From NCBI GenBank assembly GCA_004297485.1, contig SCTM01000041.1:40641-104640 (forward strand): 64,000 nucleotides of DNA, written 5' to 3'. This stretch comes from Rhodospirillaceae bacterium. Lineage in GTDB: Bacteria > Pseudomonadota > Alphaproteobacteria > Rhodospirillales > Rhodospirillaceae. The notes below the pieces were generated by a model, which did not search any database, had not been told where the DNA came from, and saw only the letters and a list, made by a program, of their open reading frames with translations. Made by a program: the position numbers and the translations under genes. Numbering within the stretch: the first letter of the stretch is position 1; the number at the start of each line of letters is the position of its first letter. Below are positions 9,586 to 19,927 of the stretch, one piece after another.

Positions 9586-10809
9586 CTATTTGAGCTTTAC
9601 CTTACCGGCCAACAGCGCCGTGGCATCGAGAAACCCCATGTCCGGATTTTTCGCGCACACCGATGCGACGGCACCGAGGAGCCGCGCCCGGACGTCGAAC
9701 GGAATTTCCATATTGGGCTGGCTCACGTTCTTGAAGCCCTGGATGAAGGCAAAGCCCCAGAGACCGGCCATGTCCGCCTCGGCCACATTGGCGCCGTTGC
9801 GCGCGGCGATGTAGTTCGCGCAGGTGTAGGTCGCAGGGGAAAACGCCGCTGTCGTTGCCGGCAACTCCCGCGGCGTCTGTGTCAACGTTTGATTGACGAC
9901 GGTCGGGAGAAAGGACTGCGGGTATGTTCTGCAAGCATCAGAAAGTCCGATATCCGCTGGACCGCCGGCAGCATCGGCAAAAAATATCAGCTTATTCGTC
10001 GCCTTATAGGTTCCCGCCAAATAACCATGTGTCCAAAGCCGCGCGAGCACCGATTGGGATGTCGTGCTGGAGTTATCTGTAAGAGCGATGCACCTGAACT
10101 CGGCGGCGCTGAAATCCGCCGGCGCCGCGGCAGACTCCGCCGCGTTATCGGCGATTCCATCCGCGTCCGCGGCCACCTGCAGCCGAACAATGCGGTCGGG
10201 ATTCCTTACCTTCCCATTGTTATCGGCGTCACCCTTGTGGATCATGTCCACGAATTCCATCCCGGATGTGACCTCGCCCCACACCGTATATTTGCCGTCA
10301 AGCGCCGCACGGCTATCGGCCAGCACAATAAACCACTGGCTGTCGGCGCTGTTTTTATCGGATGTGCGGGCCATGGAGACCGTGCCGCGGACCTGCGGCG
10401 TGCGCGTGAATTCCGCGTCGATCGAACGGCCGGAGCCACCCGCACCGGTACCGCTGGGATCGCCGGTCTGCGCCATGAAACCGCTGATGACGCGGTGAAA
10501 GACCGTGCCGTCGTAGAACCGCTCACGAACGAGATGCTTGATGCGCGCCACGTGTTTCGGCGCGAGATCCGGCCGCATACGGATGACCACGCGGCCATAG
10601 TCGAGGTCGAGGTACAGAGTGTTGTCGGGGTCAGATGGCAGGGACGACGAAGCCGGGTCCGGTCCAGCGGCAAGCGCGCTCTGGTCGGTGGAAACGACCT
10701 GAAGAAACAGCAGCAGAAGTGCAATGAGAACGCCGCCGCGCATAATCGGCACTCGCTTTCGGATGGGTTTCAAAGTGCCCCGCTTCCCTATAAAAGCACG
10801 AACGCCCAT
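9586..10809 (-). CDS. Cyclophilin-type peptidyl-prolyl isomerase with two C-terminal HdeA/Rap1a-like Cys modules
   Basis: Cyclophilin core 'FYDGTVFHRVISGFMAQTGDPSGTGAGG...SMARTSDKNSADSQWFI'; C-terminal 'FRCIALTD..LWTHGYLAGTY..DACRTYP' and 'YTCANYIAARN..LWGFAFIQGF..SVCAKNP'; start uncertain. Confidence 0.8.
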   Translation of the reverse strand: MGVRAFIGKRGTLKPIRKRVPIMRGGVLIALLLLFLQVVSTDQSALAAGPDPASSSLPSDPDNTLYLDLDYGRVVIRMRPDLAPKHVARIKHLVRERFYDGTVFHRVISGFMAQTGDPSGTGAGGSGRSIDAEFTRTPQVRGTVSMARTSDKNSADSQWFIVLADSRAALDGKYTVWGEVTSGMEFVDMIHKGDADNNGKVRNPDRIVRLQVAADADGIADNAAESAAAPADFSAAEFRCIALTDNSSTTSQSVLARLWTHGYLAGTYKATNKLIFFADAAGGPADIGLSDACRTYPQSFLPTVVNQTLTQTPRELPATTAAFSPATYTCANYIAARNGANVAEADMAGLWGFAFIQGFKNVSQPNMEIPFDVRARLLGAVASVCAKNPDMGFLDATALLAGKVKLK

Positions 10810-11037
10810 GCCATGCGAACGCCATAGGCCATCCTAAAAGCAATATGTAGCCGTGATGGCCGTTCTCGAATCGAGAATCCGGGGCAAAAGCACAGGCGTC
10901 GTTCTTATATCGGCCATGCGCATACGGCACAACCCTCGCGCGTTTTTACGTCTTGCATTTGCACGGCGTTCATTTATATCAAATTTGAATATTTTATAAT
11001 ATGAAATAAAATCGCCACAGTTGTACGGTCAACCGAC

Positions 11038-11529
11038 GTGTCTTCATCCAGTTCCCGCGGCAAAGATGCCGGCAAGGCCGTCGCGCCGTCGTCCGATCCG
11101 GCCACGTCGACAGCCGAAGCGGCGGCGTTTCTGCAGAATTTACGTGCTCTGAGTGTAAGCATCGGCGAACAGATTTCGCCCATTCTGGAAAAAGAGCAGG
11201 GTGTCGATCTGCGCTTGTGCTTTATTCTGCACAATATTGCCGAAGGCGCGCTCTATCCCAGCGCCATCGCTCAGACGACCGGATTGCCCAACAGCCTGAT
11301 CAGCAAGCATATCGATCAGCTGGTCAAAAAGGGCTTGATCGCGCGCAATCTTGATTCACAGGACACGCGCCGCATTCGGCTCACGCTCACAGCCAAAGGC
11401 AAACGCGCTCAACGCGACACCGCCGATATCTTTACAACTTTGGCGCACGAGCGCTTGGCGCGCATACCTGCAAAACGGCGCATCGCCTTTCTCGCCGTTC
11501 TCGCCGACCTTGCCCGCGAGATCGAGTAA
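11038..11529 (+). CDS. MarR family transcriptional regulator
   Basis: GTG start; 'LPNSLISKHIDQLVKKGLIARNLDSQDTRRIRLTLTAKGK' winged helix. Confidence 0.85.
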   Translation: MSSSSSRGKDAGKAVAPSSDPATSTAEAAAFLQNLRALSVSIGEQISPILEKEQGVDLRLCFILHNIAEGALYPSAIAQTTGLPNSLISKHIDQLVKKGLIARNLDSQDTRRIRLTLTAKGKRAQRDTADIFTTLAHERLARIPAKRRIAFLAVLADLAREIE

Positions 11530-11531
11530 TC

Positions 11532-13043
11532 ATGACCGTCAGGACATCCCAAAAGCGTCTCATCTCCGGCGTTGCCGTTGCTGCGGTGACGACATTCCTC
11601 GCCGGCTGCGCCGTTGGTCCTAATTTTCACCGGCCGGCGGCACCTGCGGTCACGGGATACACCGTCGAGGCCTTGCCGGACAAAGTGGTGGCGGGGGACA
11701 TGCCTGGTGGACCGGCTCAGCAGTTGGCTATGGGCGGAGATGTCACCGGCCGGTGGTGGACGCTGTTCGGGTCCGCCCCGCTTGATGCCTTGGTGGAACA
11801 GGCGTTGTCCGCCAACCCGGATCTGGCCGCGGCCAAGGCCGCCCTGCGCCAATCCCGGGAAAAGCTATACGCGGGCGAAGGCGCTTTCTTTCCCAACGTC
11901 GACGGCAATTTTTCATCGACGCGCCAGAAGATCAATGCCACCGCATTCGGCGGCGCCGCGTTAAGCCCGCCGCCCTTTACCCTGCACAATGCATCGGTGA
12001 GCGTAACCTATGCCCTGGACGTCTTCGGCGGAACGCGACGGACAGTGGAATCCCTGAGAGCTCAGGCCGAAGCCGTACGCTTCCAGACCGAAGCGGCTTA
12101 CCTGACCCTGACGGCCAATGTCGTCACCGCCGCGATTCAGGAAGCCGCAATCAAGAGCGCGGTCGCGGCGACCCAGGAGATTGTCGCCGGTGACCGCCAG
12201 CAGCTCGATATCGCGCGCCGGCAGGAATCCGTGGGCGGAATATCCAAAGCCGCATTTCTGGCGGAGACGGCACAGGTGGCGGCCGTAGAAGCCACCTTGC
12301 CGCCTTTGGAAAAGCAACTCGCCCAGCAGCGCAACGCCCTGGCAGCGCTTGCGGGACGGTTTCCAACCGAAGGTCCGTCAGCGAGTTTCGACCTTGCCGT
12401 GCTTACCATGCCCGAGACTTTGCCCGTCAGTCTGCCTTCGCGCCTGGTCGAACAACGTCCCGATATTCGTGCGGCGGAGGCGACGCTCCATGCCGCCAGC
12501 GCCGAAATCGGCGTCGCCACCGCCAACATGCTGCCGCAGATCAACCTGAGCGGCACCTATGGGAGCAGCACCGGCCAAATCGGCGACTTATTCGCCGCCG
12601 GCACGGGTATTTGGAGCCTTGGCGCCCAGGCGGTGCAACCGATCTTCCACGGTGGCCAGCTCCTTCATGAGCGACGGGCGGCCGTGGCCGCCTACGATCA
12701 GGCAGCAGCACAGTATCGGGCGACGGTGCTCGCGGCCTTTCAGAACGTGGCCGACACATTGCGGGCATTGCAATCGGACGCGGACACTCTGAAGGCGCAG
12801 AGCGTCGCCGAACGCGCGGCCGCCGACAGCCTTGAGATCGCGAAACAACAATATGCCGCGGGCGCCATCAGCACCTTGCTTCTGCTTGACGCTCAACGGA
12901 CATACCAACAAGCGCGCATTGCTCTGGTGACGGCGCAGGCAAGCCGCTACGCCGACACAGTTGCCTTGTTCGTCGCCCTGGGCGGCGGCTGGTGGAATCG
13001 CCCGGACGACGTCACCGACCATCACGGCGGCAGCCAGCAATGA
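11532..13043 (+). CDS. Efflux system outer membrane lipoprotein, NodT/TolC family
   Basis: Lipobox-like 'FLAGCAVGPNF'; 'VEQRPDIRAAEATLHAASAEIGVATANMLPQINLSG'. Confidence 0.9.
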   Translation: MTVRTSQKRLISGVAVAAVTTFLAGCAVGPNFHRPAAPAVTGYTVEALPDKVVAGDMPGGPAQQLAMGGDVTGRWWTLFGSAPLDALVEQALSANPDLAAAKAALRQSREKLYAGEGAFFPNVDGNFSSTRQKINATAFGGAALSPPPFTLHNASVSVTYALDVFGGTRRTVESLRAQAEAVRFQTEAAYLTLTANVVTAAIQEAAIKSAVAATQEIVAGDRQQLDIARRQESVGGISKAAFLAETAQVAAVEATLPPLEKQLAQQRNALAALAGRFPTEGPSASFDLAVLTMPETLPVSLPSRLVEQRPDIRAAEATLHAASAEIGVATANMLPQINLSGTYGSSTGQIGDLFAAGTGIWSLGAQAVQPIFHGGQLLHERRAAVAAYDQAAAQYRATVLAAFQNVADTLRALQSDADTLKAQSVAERAAADSLEIAKQQYAAGAISTLLLLDAQRTYQQARIALVTAQASRYADTVALFVALGGGWWNRPDDVTDHHGGSQQ

Positions 13044-13125
13044 CGGGCAAGACGAACGACACGTGGACCGATCCGCTCTCGCGCCATGGGCGGCCTATGG
13101 ATGTAAAGAAACGGGATATATCGTG

Positions 13126-14259
13126 ATGACTAAGCGCATGATCAACATGTTGATCGTTGTCGGCCTGATTCTGGCAGCCGTATTTGGATACAAGATGTTC
13201 GGCAGCTATATGATGGGGCGCTATATGAAGGCGCTTGCATCAGCGCCGCAGGTGGTCGCGACGATGCACGCGACCACCCAGGAGTGGCAGCCGCAGATCA
13301 GGGCCGTCGGGTCTTTGCGCGCCGTCCAGGGCGCCGATCTTTCCGTCGAAACATCCGGCATTGTCGAGAGCATCGATTTTACGTCCGGCGAAGACATCAA
13401 GGCAGGCGCCGAACTTCTGCACCTTCGGGCTGCCGACGACATCGCCAAGCTTCACGCCCTTGAGGCAAGCGCCCACCTCGCCGCCCTCACCTATGACCGC
13501 GACAAGAAGCAGTTCGCGGCCCAGGCCGTGAGTCAGGCAACCCTGGATTTCGACGCCGCCACTCTCGACAGTGCCAATGCGGCGGTGACGGAACAACAGG
13601 CCGTGATCGAGAAGAAAGTCGTGCGTGCACCGTTCGCGGGCCGGCTGGGTATTCGCGCCGTCGACGTCGGTCAGTATGTCGGCGCCGGAACAGCGGTTGT
13701 CTCGCTGCAGACCGTGGATCCGATCTATCTGGATTTTCCCCTGCCACAACAGGAAGTAAGCCGTCTCAAGACCGGACTCACGGTGACGGTGCAGACGGAT
13801 GCTTATCCGGATCGCCGGTTCACCGGAGAAGTCTCGGCGCTCAATTCCCGCGTCGATACGGCCAGCCGCAATGTGCAGGTTCGCGCCACGATAAAAAATC
13901 CCAATCACGCGCTGCTGCCGGGCATGTACGGGACCGTGGCTATCGATAGCGGCGTTGTAAACCGCTACATCACGCTGCCGCAGACGGCGGTGACCTATAA
14001 TCCCTATGGCAACATCGTCTACGTCGTTGAACACCAGGGAAATGACGAAAAGGGTCAACCGCGCCTCATCGCGCAGCAGGCGTTCGTCACACTTGGGCCG
14101 GCGCGCGGCGACCAAGTTGCTATCGTGAATGGCCTCAAAGAGGGGGACGAGGTCATTGTCCTTGGCCAGCTTAAACTGCGCAATGGCTCGCCAATCATGA
14201 TCAATAATGCCGTCATGCCGAGCAATGACGCCGCGCCGGCACTGCCGTCCGATCAGTAG
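13126..14259 (+). CDS. RND efflux periplasmic adaptor (MFP/HlyD-like)
   Basis: 'VRAPFAGRLGIRAVDVGQYVGAGTAVVSLQTVDPIYLDFPLPQQ'; between OMF and RND genes. Confidence 0.92.
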   Translation: MTKRMINMLIVVGLILAAVFGYKMFGSYMMGRYMKALASAPQVVATMHATTQEWQPQIRAVGSLRAVQGADLSVETSGIVESIDFTSGEDIKAGAELLHLRAADDIAKLHALEASAHLAALTYDRDKKQFAAQAVSQATLDFDAATLDSANAAVTEQQAVIEKKVVRAPFAGRLGIRAVDVGQYVGAGTAVVSLQTVDPIYLDFPLPQQEVSRLKTGLTVTVQTDAYPDRRFTGEVSALNSRVDTASRNVQVRATIKNPNHALLPGMYGTVAIDSGVVNRYITLPQTAVTYNPYGNIVYVVEHQGNDEKGQPRLIAQQAFVTLGPARGDQVAIVNGLKEGDEVIVLGQLKLRNGSPIMINNAVMPSNDAAPALPSDQ

Positions 14260-14279
14260 ATGAACGAAAGAGCCTTGCG

Positions 14280-17200
14280 ATGAATTTTACGGACATTTTC
14301 ATCCGGCGCCCGGTATTGGCGACGGTCGTCAGTCTGATGATCCTGGTCCTTGGCCTGCGCGCGGCCGGTTCCCTATCGGTGTCGCAATTTCCGCATACAG
14401 AGAACGCCGTCATCTCTGTTTCAACCACCTACTACGGCGCCGACGCCGACGTGGTCGCAAGCTATATCACCACGCCATTGGAAGCCGTCATCGCCCAAGC
14501 CTCGGGTATTGATTACCTCACATCGTCGAGCAAGAGCGGTTCCAGCACCATCACCGCCTATCTGCGGCTGAACTACGACGGCGACAAGGCGATGACTGAA
14601 ATCAGCGCCAAGGTCAACGCGGTGCTGAACCAGCTGCCGCCGGAATCCCAGCGCCCGATTCTATCGCTCCAGATGGGCCAGGTAACCCCGGCGATGTTCA
14701 TCGGCCTCAACAGCGACGTTTTGCCGTCGACCCAGCTGGCCGATTATGCCCTCCGCGTCGTCGTGCCCAGGCTGCAGGCAATCGAAGGCGTGCAGGAAGT
14801 GCAATTTGGCGGCGGCAAGGGGTTTGCCATGCGCGCCTGGCTGGACCCAACGAAGCTGGCCGCGTTGAACCTTACGGCATCGGATGTTTACAGCGCGCTT
14901 GCCGCCAACAACTATATTGCCGGACTGGGCACCACCCGGGGGCAAATGGTGCAGGTCAATCTGGCCGCCTCCACGAATCTGCATTCGGTCGAGGACTTCC
15001 GGAACCTCGTGCTCAAGACGGTCGGTGGAACGATCATACGCCTCCAGGACGTCGCCACCGTTGATCTCGGCACGGAGGATTACGACTCCATTGGGGCGTT
15101 CGACGGCAAGCAAGCCATCTTGCTCGCCGTGCAGGTCGCGCCCTCGGCGAATCTGTTCGATGTCATGAGGCGCGCGCACAAGGTTATCCCCGATCTCAAA
15201 CTGCAGCTGCCGCAGGGCGTGCACCTGACCGTGGCCTATGATTCCTCGGATTTTATCAGCGGCGCCATCAAGGAAGTCGTCCGAACTCTCATTGAGGCCC
15301 TGTTGATTGTCACTCTGGTGGTGTTCGCCTTCCTCGGATCGCCGCGGTCGGCGCTGATACCAGCCATCGCCATTCCCCTATCCCTCGTCGGCACGTTGAC
15401 CATCATGCTGGCGCTCGGCTTTTCCCTCAACCTTCTGACGCTGTTGGCGCTGGTGCTTTCGATCGGCCTGGTCGTCGACGATGCGATCATCGTGGTCGAA
15501 AACATAAACCGACACATGGAAGAAGGGATGGCACGGACCAAGGCATCTCTATTGGCGGCACGCGAACTTGCCGGGCCGATCGTGGCAATGACCGTGGTCC
15601 TGATCGCCGTATATGTCCCGATCGCTTTTCAGGGAGGCCTGACCGGTGCTTTGTTCACCGAATTCGCATTCACCCTGGTCGGCGCGATTACCGTTTCCGC
15701 CATTGTCGCGCTGACATTGTCGCCGATGTTGTCCTCACGTCTTCTGCGGAGTCACGTTAAGGATGGCGGCACCTGGGAGGACGGTCTGGTGCGGTTCATC
15801 GACCGCCGGTTCGATAGTCTGCATCGCTACTATGCTTTTGCCCTGCACGAGAGCTTGAACTCGGTGGCGGTCATCGTTGTTTTTGCCTTGACCGTTCTGG
15901 TCAGCATTTATTTCCTCTACACCACGGCCCGCGATGAATTGGCGCCGCAGGAGGACGGCGGCTTTATGGCCGCTCTTATGATCGCGCCGCCCAGTTCGAC
16001 GCTTCAGCAACGTGAACTGTTCATGGAGCAGGCCGCCGGAGTCTTTTCAAGCGTCCCGGAGGTCATCCATTCGATCCATATGGACACACCGGATCGCGCC
16101 CTCATCGGCATTGCGCTCGCCCCCTGGGACAAACGCAAGCGCACCATGAGCGAGGTGCAGGGGCCGCTGCAGAAGGATTTGAACCAGATCGCCGGATTCC
16201 GTGTTGCGATCTTTCAGCCGCCGCCGTTGCCGGTCGGCTTCGGCCTGCCTGTACAATTCGTCATCGGCTCGACGCAGCCTTTCGACCGCATGAACGACGT
16301 CGGGCAGGCGTTCCTTGAGCAAACCAGCAAAATGGGCATGTTCAGCTTCTTGAGTTCCGACCTCAAGATCGACCTGCTGCAGACGACTGTTGAGATCGAT
16401 CGCGACAAAGCCGCCCAACTTGGCCTCAACATGACGGATGTGGGCCGGGCAATGACCACCATGTTGGGTGGAGGATATGTCAATTATTTCGCCTTCGACG
16501 GGCGGGCCTACAAAGTGATTCCGCAAGTCCAGCAGAATTATCGGCTCAATCCTCAACAGCTGCTCGACTATCATCTTCGCATCGCCGACGGTTCGGTCGT
16601 TCCCTTGTCGACCATTGCACACCTCAGCACCAAGACGATTCCCGAATCCCTGCCCCACTTTCAACAGCTCAACAGCGTCACAATCCAAGGTGTGCTGGCG
16701 CCGGGGGTGGCAATGGGTGATGCGCTGGATGCCCTCAGGGCACTTGCCGCGCGGACACTGCCCGCCGGCTATTCGGTCGACTACGGCGGCACATCGCGTC
16801 AATACATGCAGGAGTCGAGCGGATTCCTGCTGACGTTCGTGTTCGCGCTGATCATCATCTTCCTGTCGCTGGCCGCCCTGTTCGAGAGCTTCCGCGACCC
16901 ACTGATCATTCTTGTCTCGGTACCCATGTCCATCGCCGGTGCATTAGTGTTTATTTCCACAGGCATCGGCGGAACCACCCTTAACATTTACACCGAGGTC
17001 GGCCTCGTCACCTTGATGGGACTGATCAGTAAGCACGGCATCCTGATCGTCGAATTCGCCAATGCGGAACAACATCGCGGCAAACCCAAGCGGGAAGCTG
17101 TGGAGCTGGCCGCCGCCACGCGGTTGCGTCCCATATTGATGACGACCGCAGCCATGGTCCTGGGCGTGATGCCGCTGCTTCTGGCCAGCGGCCCCGGCGC

Positions 17201-17363
17201 CGGGGCGCGCTTCAACCTGGGCCTCGTCATTGCCAGCGGAATATCCATCGGCACGCTGTTCACGCTGTTCGTAGTACCGGCGGCATACTTGATATTGGCC
17301 GCGGACCACACGAAAGACGGCGTTGCGTCTGATTTGTCTCAGGAATCTGCCGTAGAATATTGA
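14280..17363 (+). CDS. RND family efflux transporter permease (AcrB/MexB-like)
   Basis: 1027 aa; 'MNFTDIFIRRPVLATVVSLMILVLGLRA', 'VLSIGLVVDDAIIVVENINRHMEEG', 'EVGLVTLMGLISKHGILIVEFAN'. Confidence 0.95.
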   Translation: MNFTDIFIRRPVLATVVSLMILVLGLRAAGSLSVSQFPHTENAVISVSTTYYGADADVVASYITTPLEAVIAQASGIDYLTSSSKSGSSTITAYLRLNYDGDKAMTEISAKVNAVLNQLPPESQRPILSLQMGQVTPAMFIGLNSDVLPSTQLADYALRVVVPRLQAIEGVQEVQFGGGKGFAMRAWLDPTKLAALNLTASDVYSALAANNYIAGLGTTRGQMVQVNLAASTNLHSVEDFRNLVLKTVGGTIIRLQDVATVDLGTEDYDSIGAFDGKQAILLAVQVAPSANLFDVMRRAHKVIPDLKLQLPQGVHLTVAYDSSDFISGAIKEVVRTLIEALLIVTLVVFAFLGSPRSALIPAIAIPLSLVGTLTIMLALGFSLNLLTLLALVLSIGLVVDDAIIVVENINRHMEEGMARTKASLLAARELAGPIVAMTVVLIAVYVPIAFQGGLTGALFTEFAFTLVGAITVSAIVALTLSPMLSSRLLRSHVKDGGTWEDGLVRFIDRRFDSLHRYYAFALHESLNSVAVIVVFALTVLVSIYFLYTTARDELAPQEDGGFMAALMIAPPSSTLQQRELFMEQAAGVFSSVPEVIHSIHMDTPDRALIGIALAPWDKRKRTMSEVQGPLQKDLNQIAGFRVAIFQPPPLPVGFGLPVQFVIGSTQPFDRMNDVGQAFLEQTSKMGMFSFLSSDLKIDLLQTTVEIDRDKAAQLGLNMTDVGRAMTTMLGGGYVNYFAFDGRAYKVIPQVQQNYRLNPQQLLDYHLRIADGSVVPLSTIAHLSTKTIPESLPHFQQLNSVTIQGVLAPGVAMGDALDALRALAARTLPAGYSVDYGGTSRQYMQESSGFLLTFVFALIIIFLSLAALFESFRDPLIILVSVPMSIAGALVFISTGIGGTTLNIYTEVGLVTLMGLISKHGILIVEFANAEQHRGKPKREAVELAAATRLRPILMTTAAMVLGVMPLLLASGPGAGARFNLGLVIASGISIGTLFTLFVVPAAYLILAADHTKDGVASDLSQESAVEY

Positions 17364-17548
17364 TCTCTCTTCCTGAGAGCCCACCGGCACGTCCCCACCG
17401 TCGTTCCGATGTCATGAATCCCTCGCCTTGAGCCCCGCCCGGTGCATCGCACGCGGATGTGCCGGTTACCAAATTCTTGGCCAAACCTTTGGATAAGTGA
17501 ACGAATGTATGGTCTAAGGGGATCATAAGAATACGGGAGGGGGCGGCG

Positions 17549-18451
17549 ATGACATTCAATTACCACTCGATTTTCAAGGTCGGCACCGCGGCGGAGCGGG
17601 AGCAGAACTTCGAAACCTATTACGCGTTCACGCGCAAGCATTCGGGCGACATACTCGAGCAAGAGCAGGATCTCACCCGCAAGCGCGATACCTTAAGCGC
17701 CTATCAGAATAACCCGGTTCGCGCGCGCAAGCCGATTGCCGAAGTCGACGCCTTCTACCGCAACTATGTGGACATGATCGACAATCCGGCAACCTTGGAA
17801 CGCAAAACGCTCTTCCTCACAAGTATTTACAAGTTCGCGCGGCATGAGTGGGTCGGCATCTCCGGCGCATGGGATGCAACGCCGACCATTGCACGGTCAA
17901 AGGATATTATGGACCGCATCAGCCGCTATCACCTGGCTGAGGAATTCTGTCATATCCGCCTCTTCCACGAAATGTTCCGGACCATGAACCTTGACAAGGT
18001 ACAGTGGCGTCCACTCGGTCCGTTCATGGGGCGCGTCTATCGCATCTTCCCCTATCTGCCGGGATTCCTCATGGATGCGCCGGCATTCGTTACGGAGCTG
18101 ATGGGGATTGTTTTCTATCGTCATATGGATGCCCAGCTTGACGAAATTTTTGCCGACGAGCCTGAGGCCCGGGATCGTCTCCGCGCCCTCCTGCACGAGA
18201 TCATGGTCGACGAGCTTGCCCATGTGGGCCAGCGTCGGAATTTCATCGGACCCATCGGCACGCGCTTCGCGCGGCTGATTGTCGGCCCGCTGTTCCGGGC
18301 GTTCTTCCACGATATCCCCGAAAGCCGTTTCGTGTTCGATGTCGAGCAGATGATCAAAGATGCTCACGCCTTCGACTACACCCTGGTGTCGTCGGACATG
18401 GTCGAGCAGAGCTGGGTTCCCACTTATTGCAAAGTCGCTGCTGCCGCGTAA
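17549..18451 (+). CDS. Putative ferritin-like diiron protein of unknown function
   Basis: Helical protein with 'YHLAEEFCHIRLFHEMF' and 'IMVDELAHVGQRRNFIG' carboxylate/His motifs. Confidence 0.55.
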   Translation: MTFNYHSIFKVGTAAEREQNFETYYAFTRKHSGDILEQEQDLTRKRDTLSAYQNNPVRARKPIAEVDAFYRNYVDMIDNPATLERKTLFLTSIYKFARHEWVGISGAWDATPTIARSKDIMDRISRYHLAEEFCHIRLFHEMFRTMNLDKVQWRPLGPFMGRVYRIFPYLPGFLMDAPAFVTELMGIVFYRHMDAQLDEIFADEPEARDRLRALLHEIMVDELAHVGQRRNFIGPIGTRFARLIVGPLFRAFFHDIPESRFVFDVEQMIKDAHAFDYTLVSSDMVEQSWVPTYCKVAAAA

Positions 18452-18490
18452 GCGCGTTTTAAACGGCCCCTTCGGCGGCTGGATCGCCCG

Positions 18491-19732
18491 TCACGAAGGT
18501 ACGGCGTTCTGAACAGTAAGAGTGTCTGCGGTGGGGACGGGACTTTCCGTTTCCGCCAATTCGACTTTATTGCGACCGCCGGCCTTGGCCCGGTACAGCG
18601 CCTCATCGGCGCGCGCATAGAGCGCCGGGTGATCCATCTCGCCGGGCGCCGAAATCGCCAAACCCGCCGAAACCGTCGCCCGAAGATCGCCGCCTGGAAC
18701 CGGAATCCGGCTCTCCGCGAACGCGTGACGAATACGTTCCGCCGCCTGGCGGAACGCGGCCGCGTTGGTGTCTGCAATCACCAGAACGAACTCTTCGCCA
18801 CCCACACGAGCAAAAAAATCGCTGTCGCGGAGAACCGAACGGGCGACCCCGGCAAAATGACGCAGCATGATATCACCGGTGGTATGGCCATGGTTGTCGT
18901 TGATGAGCTTGAAGTGGTCGATGTCCATCAACCCCATGCCAAAACGAATGCGGTCACGGCGAACGCGCGGCGCGAGACGGCGCATTTCCTCGTCGAAGGC
19001 ACGGCGATTCGGCAGGCCCGTCAACACGTCCACCGTGGCTGTCTGCCGTAATCGAGCGGTCACGCGATTGGTGGCCAGTAGGATATAGCCATAGGCGCGG
19101 AGGATGACGATAACGGCCGCATAGATGAAAACGGCGATTTGATTGAGTTGATCGGAGCTGGCCAGGCTTTCGGTGTCGAAGTTCAACGACGGCAGCTTTC
19201 CCTTAACGAGTAGCGCCACGATGCGCAAACCCAGGATCGGAAGGCCGAACGCGTAGACAAAGGCGAGGACGATCACGCCCGCAAATCCCTCCTGCCGCCC
19301 CAGAGCCACCAGGGCAGGTGCCTGCAACAACAGGGAAATCGAGAGCGCCGTTGAAAATACGATTGTGCGGCTGACGAATTGGGGATCGACCCACGTAAAA
19401 TAGGACGCGCCGAGGATCATCCAGATAAACACCAGAATGGCGCCGCGCGCGGGCACGGGTCTGATGGCAAACCGGCAAAGGCCTAACAGCACAAGAAGCT
19501 GGCCGCCCACGATGAACATATCGGCTAATAGGATCGATACGCCGTCAGGAAGCTCGCCTTCCAACGCGCGGAAGACCACCCCTATGATCGAGAGGGCGGT
19601 GCCGGCGGGCCACCACCCCACCCCCTCCATATCCTTGTGGATGCGCCAGTTGATCGTCAGCGCGATCATCCCGGCGATCATGGGCGGCAGCATGATGGCG
19701 GCGATGGATTTGTTCGAGAGCATGCCGGGCAA
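18491..19732 (-). CDS. Membrane-anchored diguanylate cyclase (GGDEF)
   Basis: N-terminal TM segments; 'DVLTGLPNRRAFDEEM', 'MDIDHFKLINDNHGHTTGD', 'ARVGGEEFVLVI'. Confidence 0.92.
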   Translation of the reverse strand: MPGMLSNKSIAAIMLPPMIAGMIALTINWRIHKDMEGVGWWPAGTALSIIGVVFRALEGELPDGVSILLADMFIVGGQLLVLLGLCRFAIRPVPARGAILVFIWMILGASYFTWVDPQFVSRTIVFSTALSISLLLQAPALVALGRQEGFAGVIVLAFVYAFGLPILGLRIVALLVKGKLPSLNFDTESLASSDQLNQIAVFIYAAVIVILRAYGYILLATNRVTARLRQTATVDVLTGLPNRRAFDEEMRRLAPRVRRDRIRFGMGLMDIDHFKLINDNHGHTTGDIMLRHFAGVARSVLRDSDFFARVGGEEFVLVIADTNAAAFRQAAERIRHAFAESRIPVPGGDLRATVSAGLAISAPGEMDHPALYARADEALYRAKAGGRNKVELAETESPVPTADTLTVQNAVPS

Positions 19733-19927
19733 CTCTAGCCGGTTGCTCCGGTAGGTTGTAAGTGTGAATTTGATGCCAACGCTAAGTTTGATTATTGGGA
19801 AGGACGTTGATCGTTCCGCCGGACCATGTGCATGGCAAATGAGCGCGGTTTTACGTTACCCGTTGAATAACCGACATGGGTTCAAGACCATTAAGCCGCT
19901 CCGAGACTATGTGTTGTGGCGTTCAAT

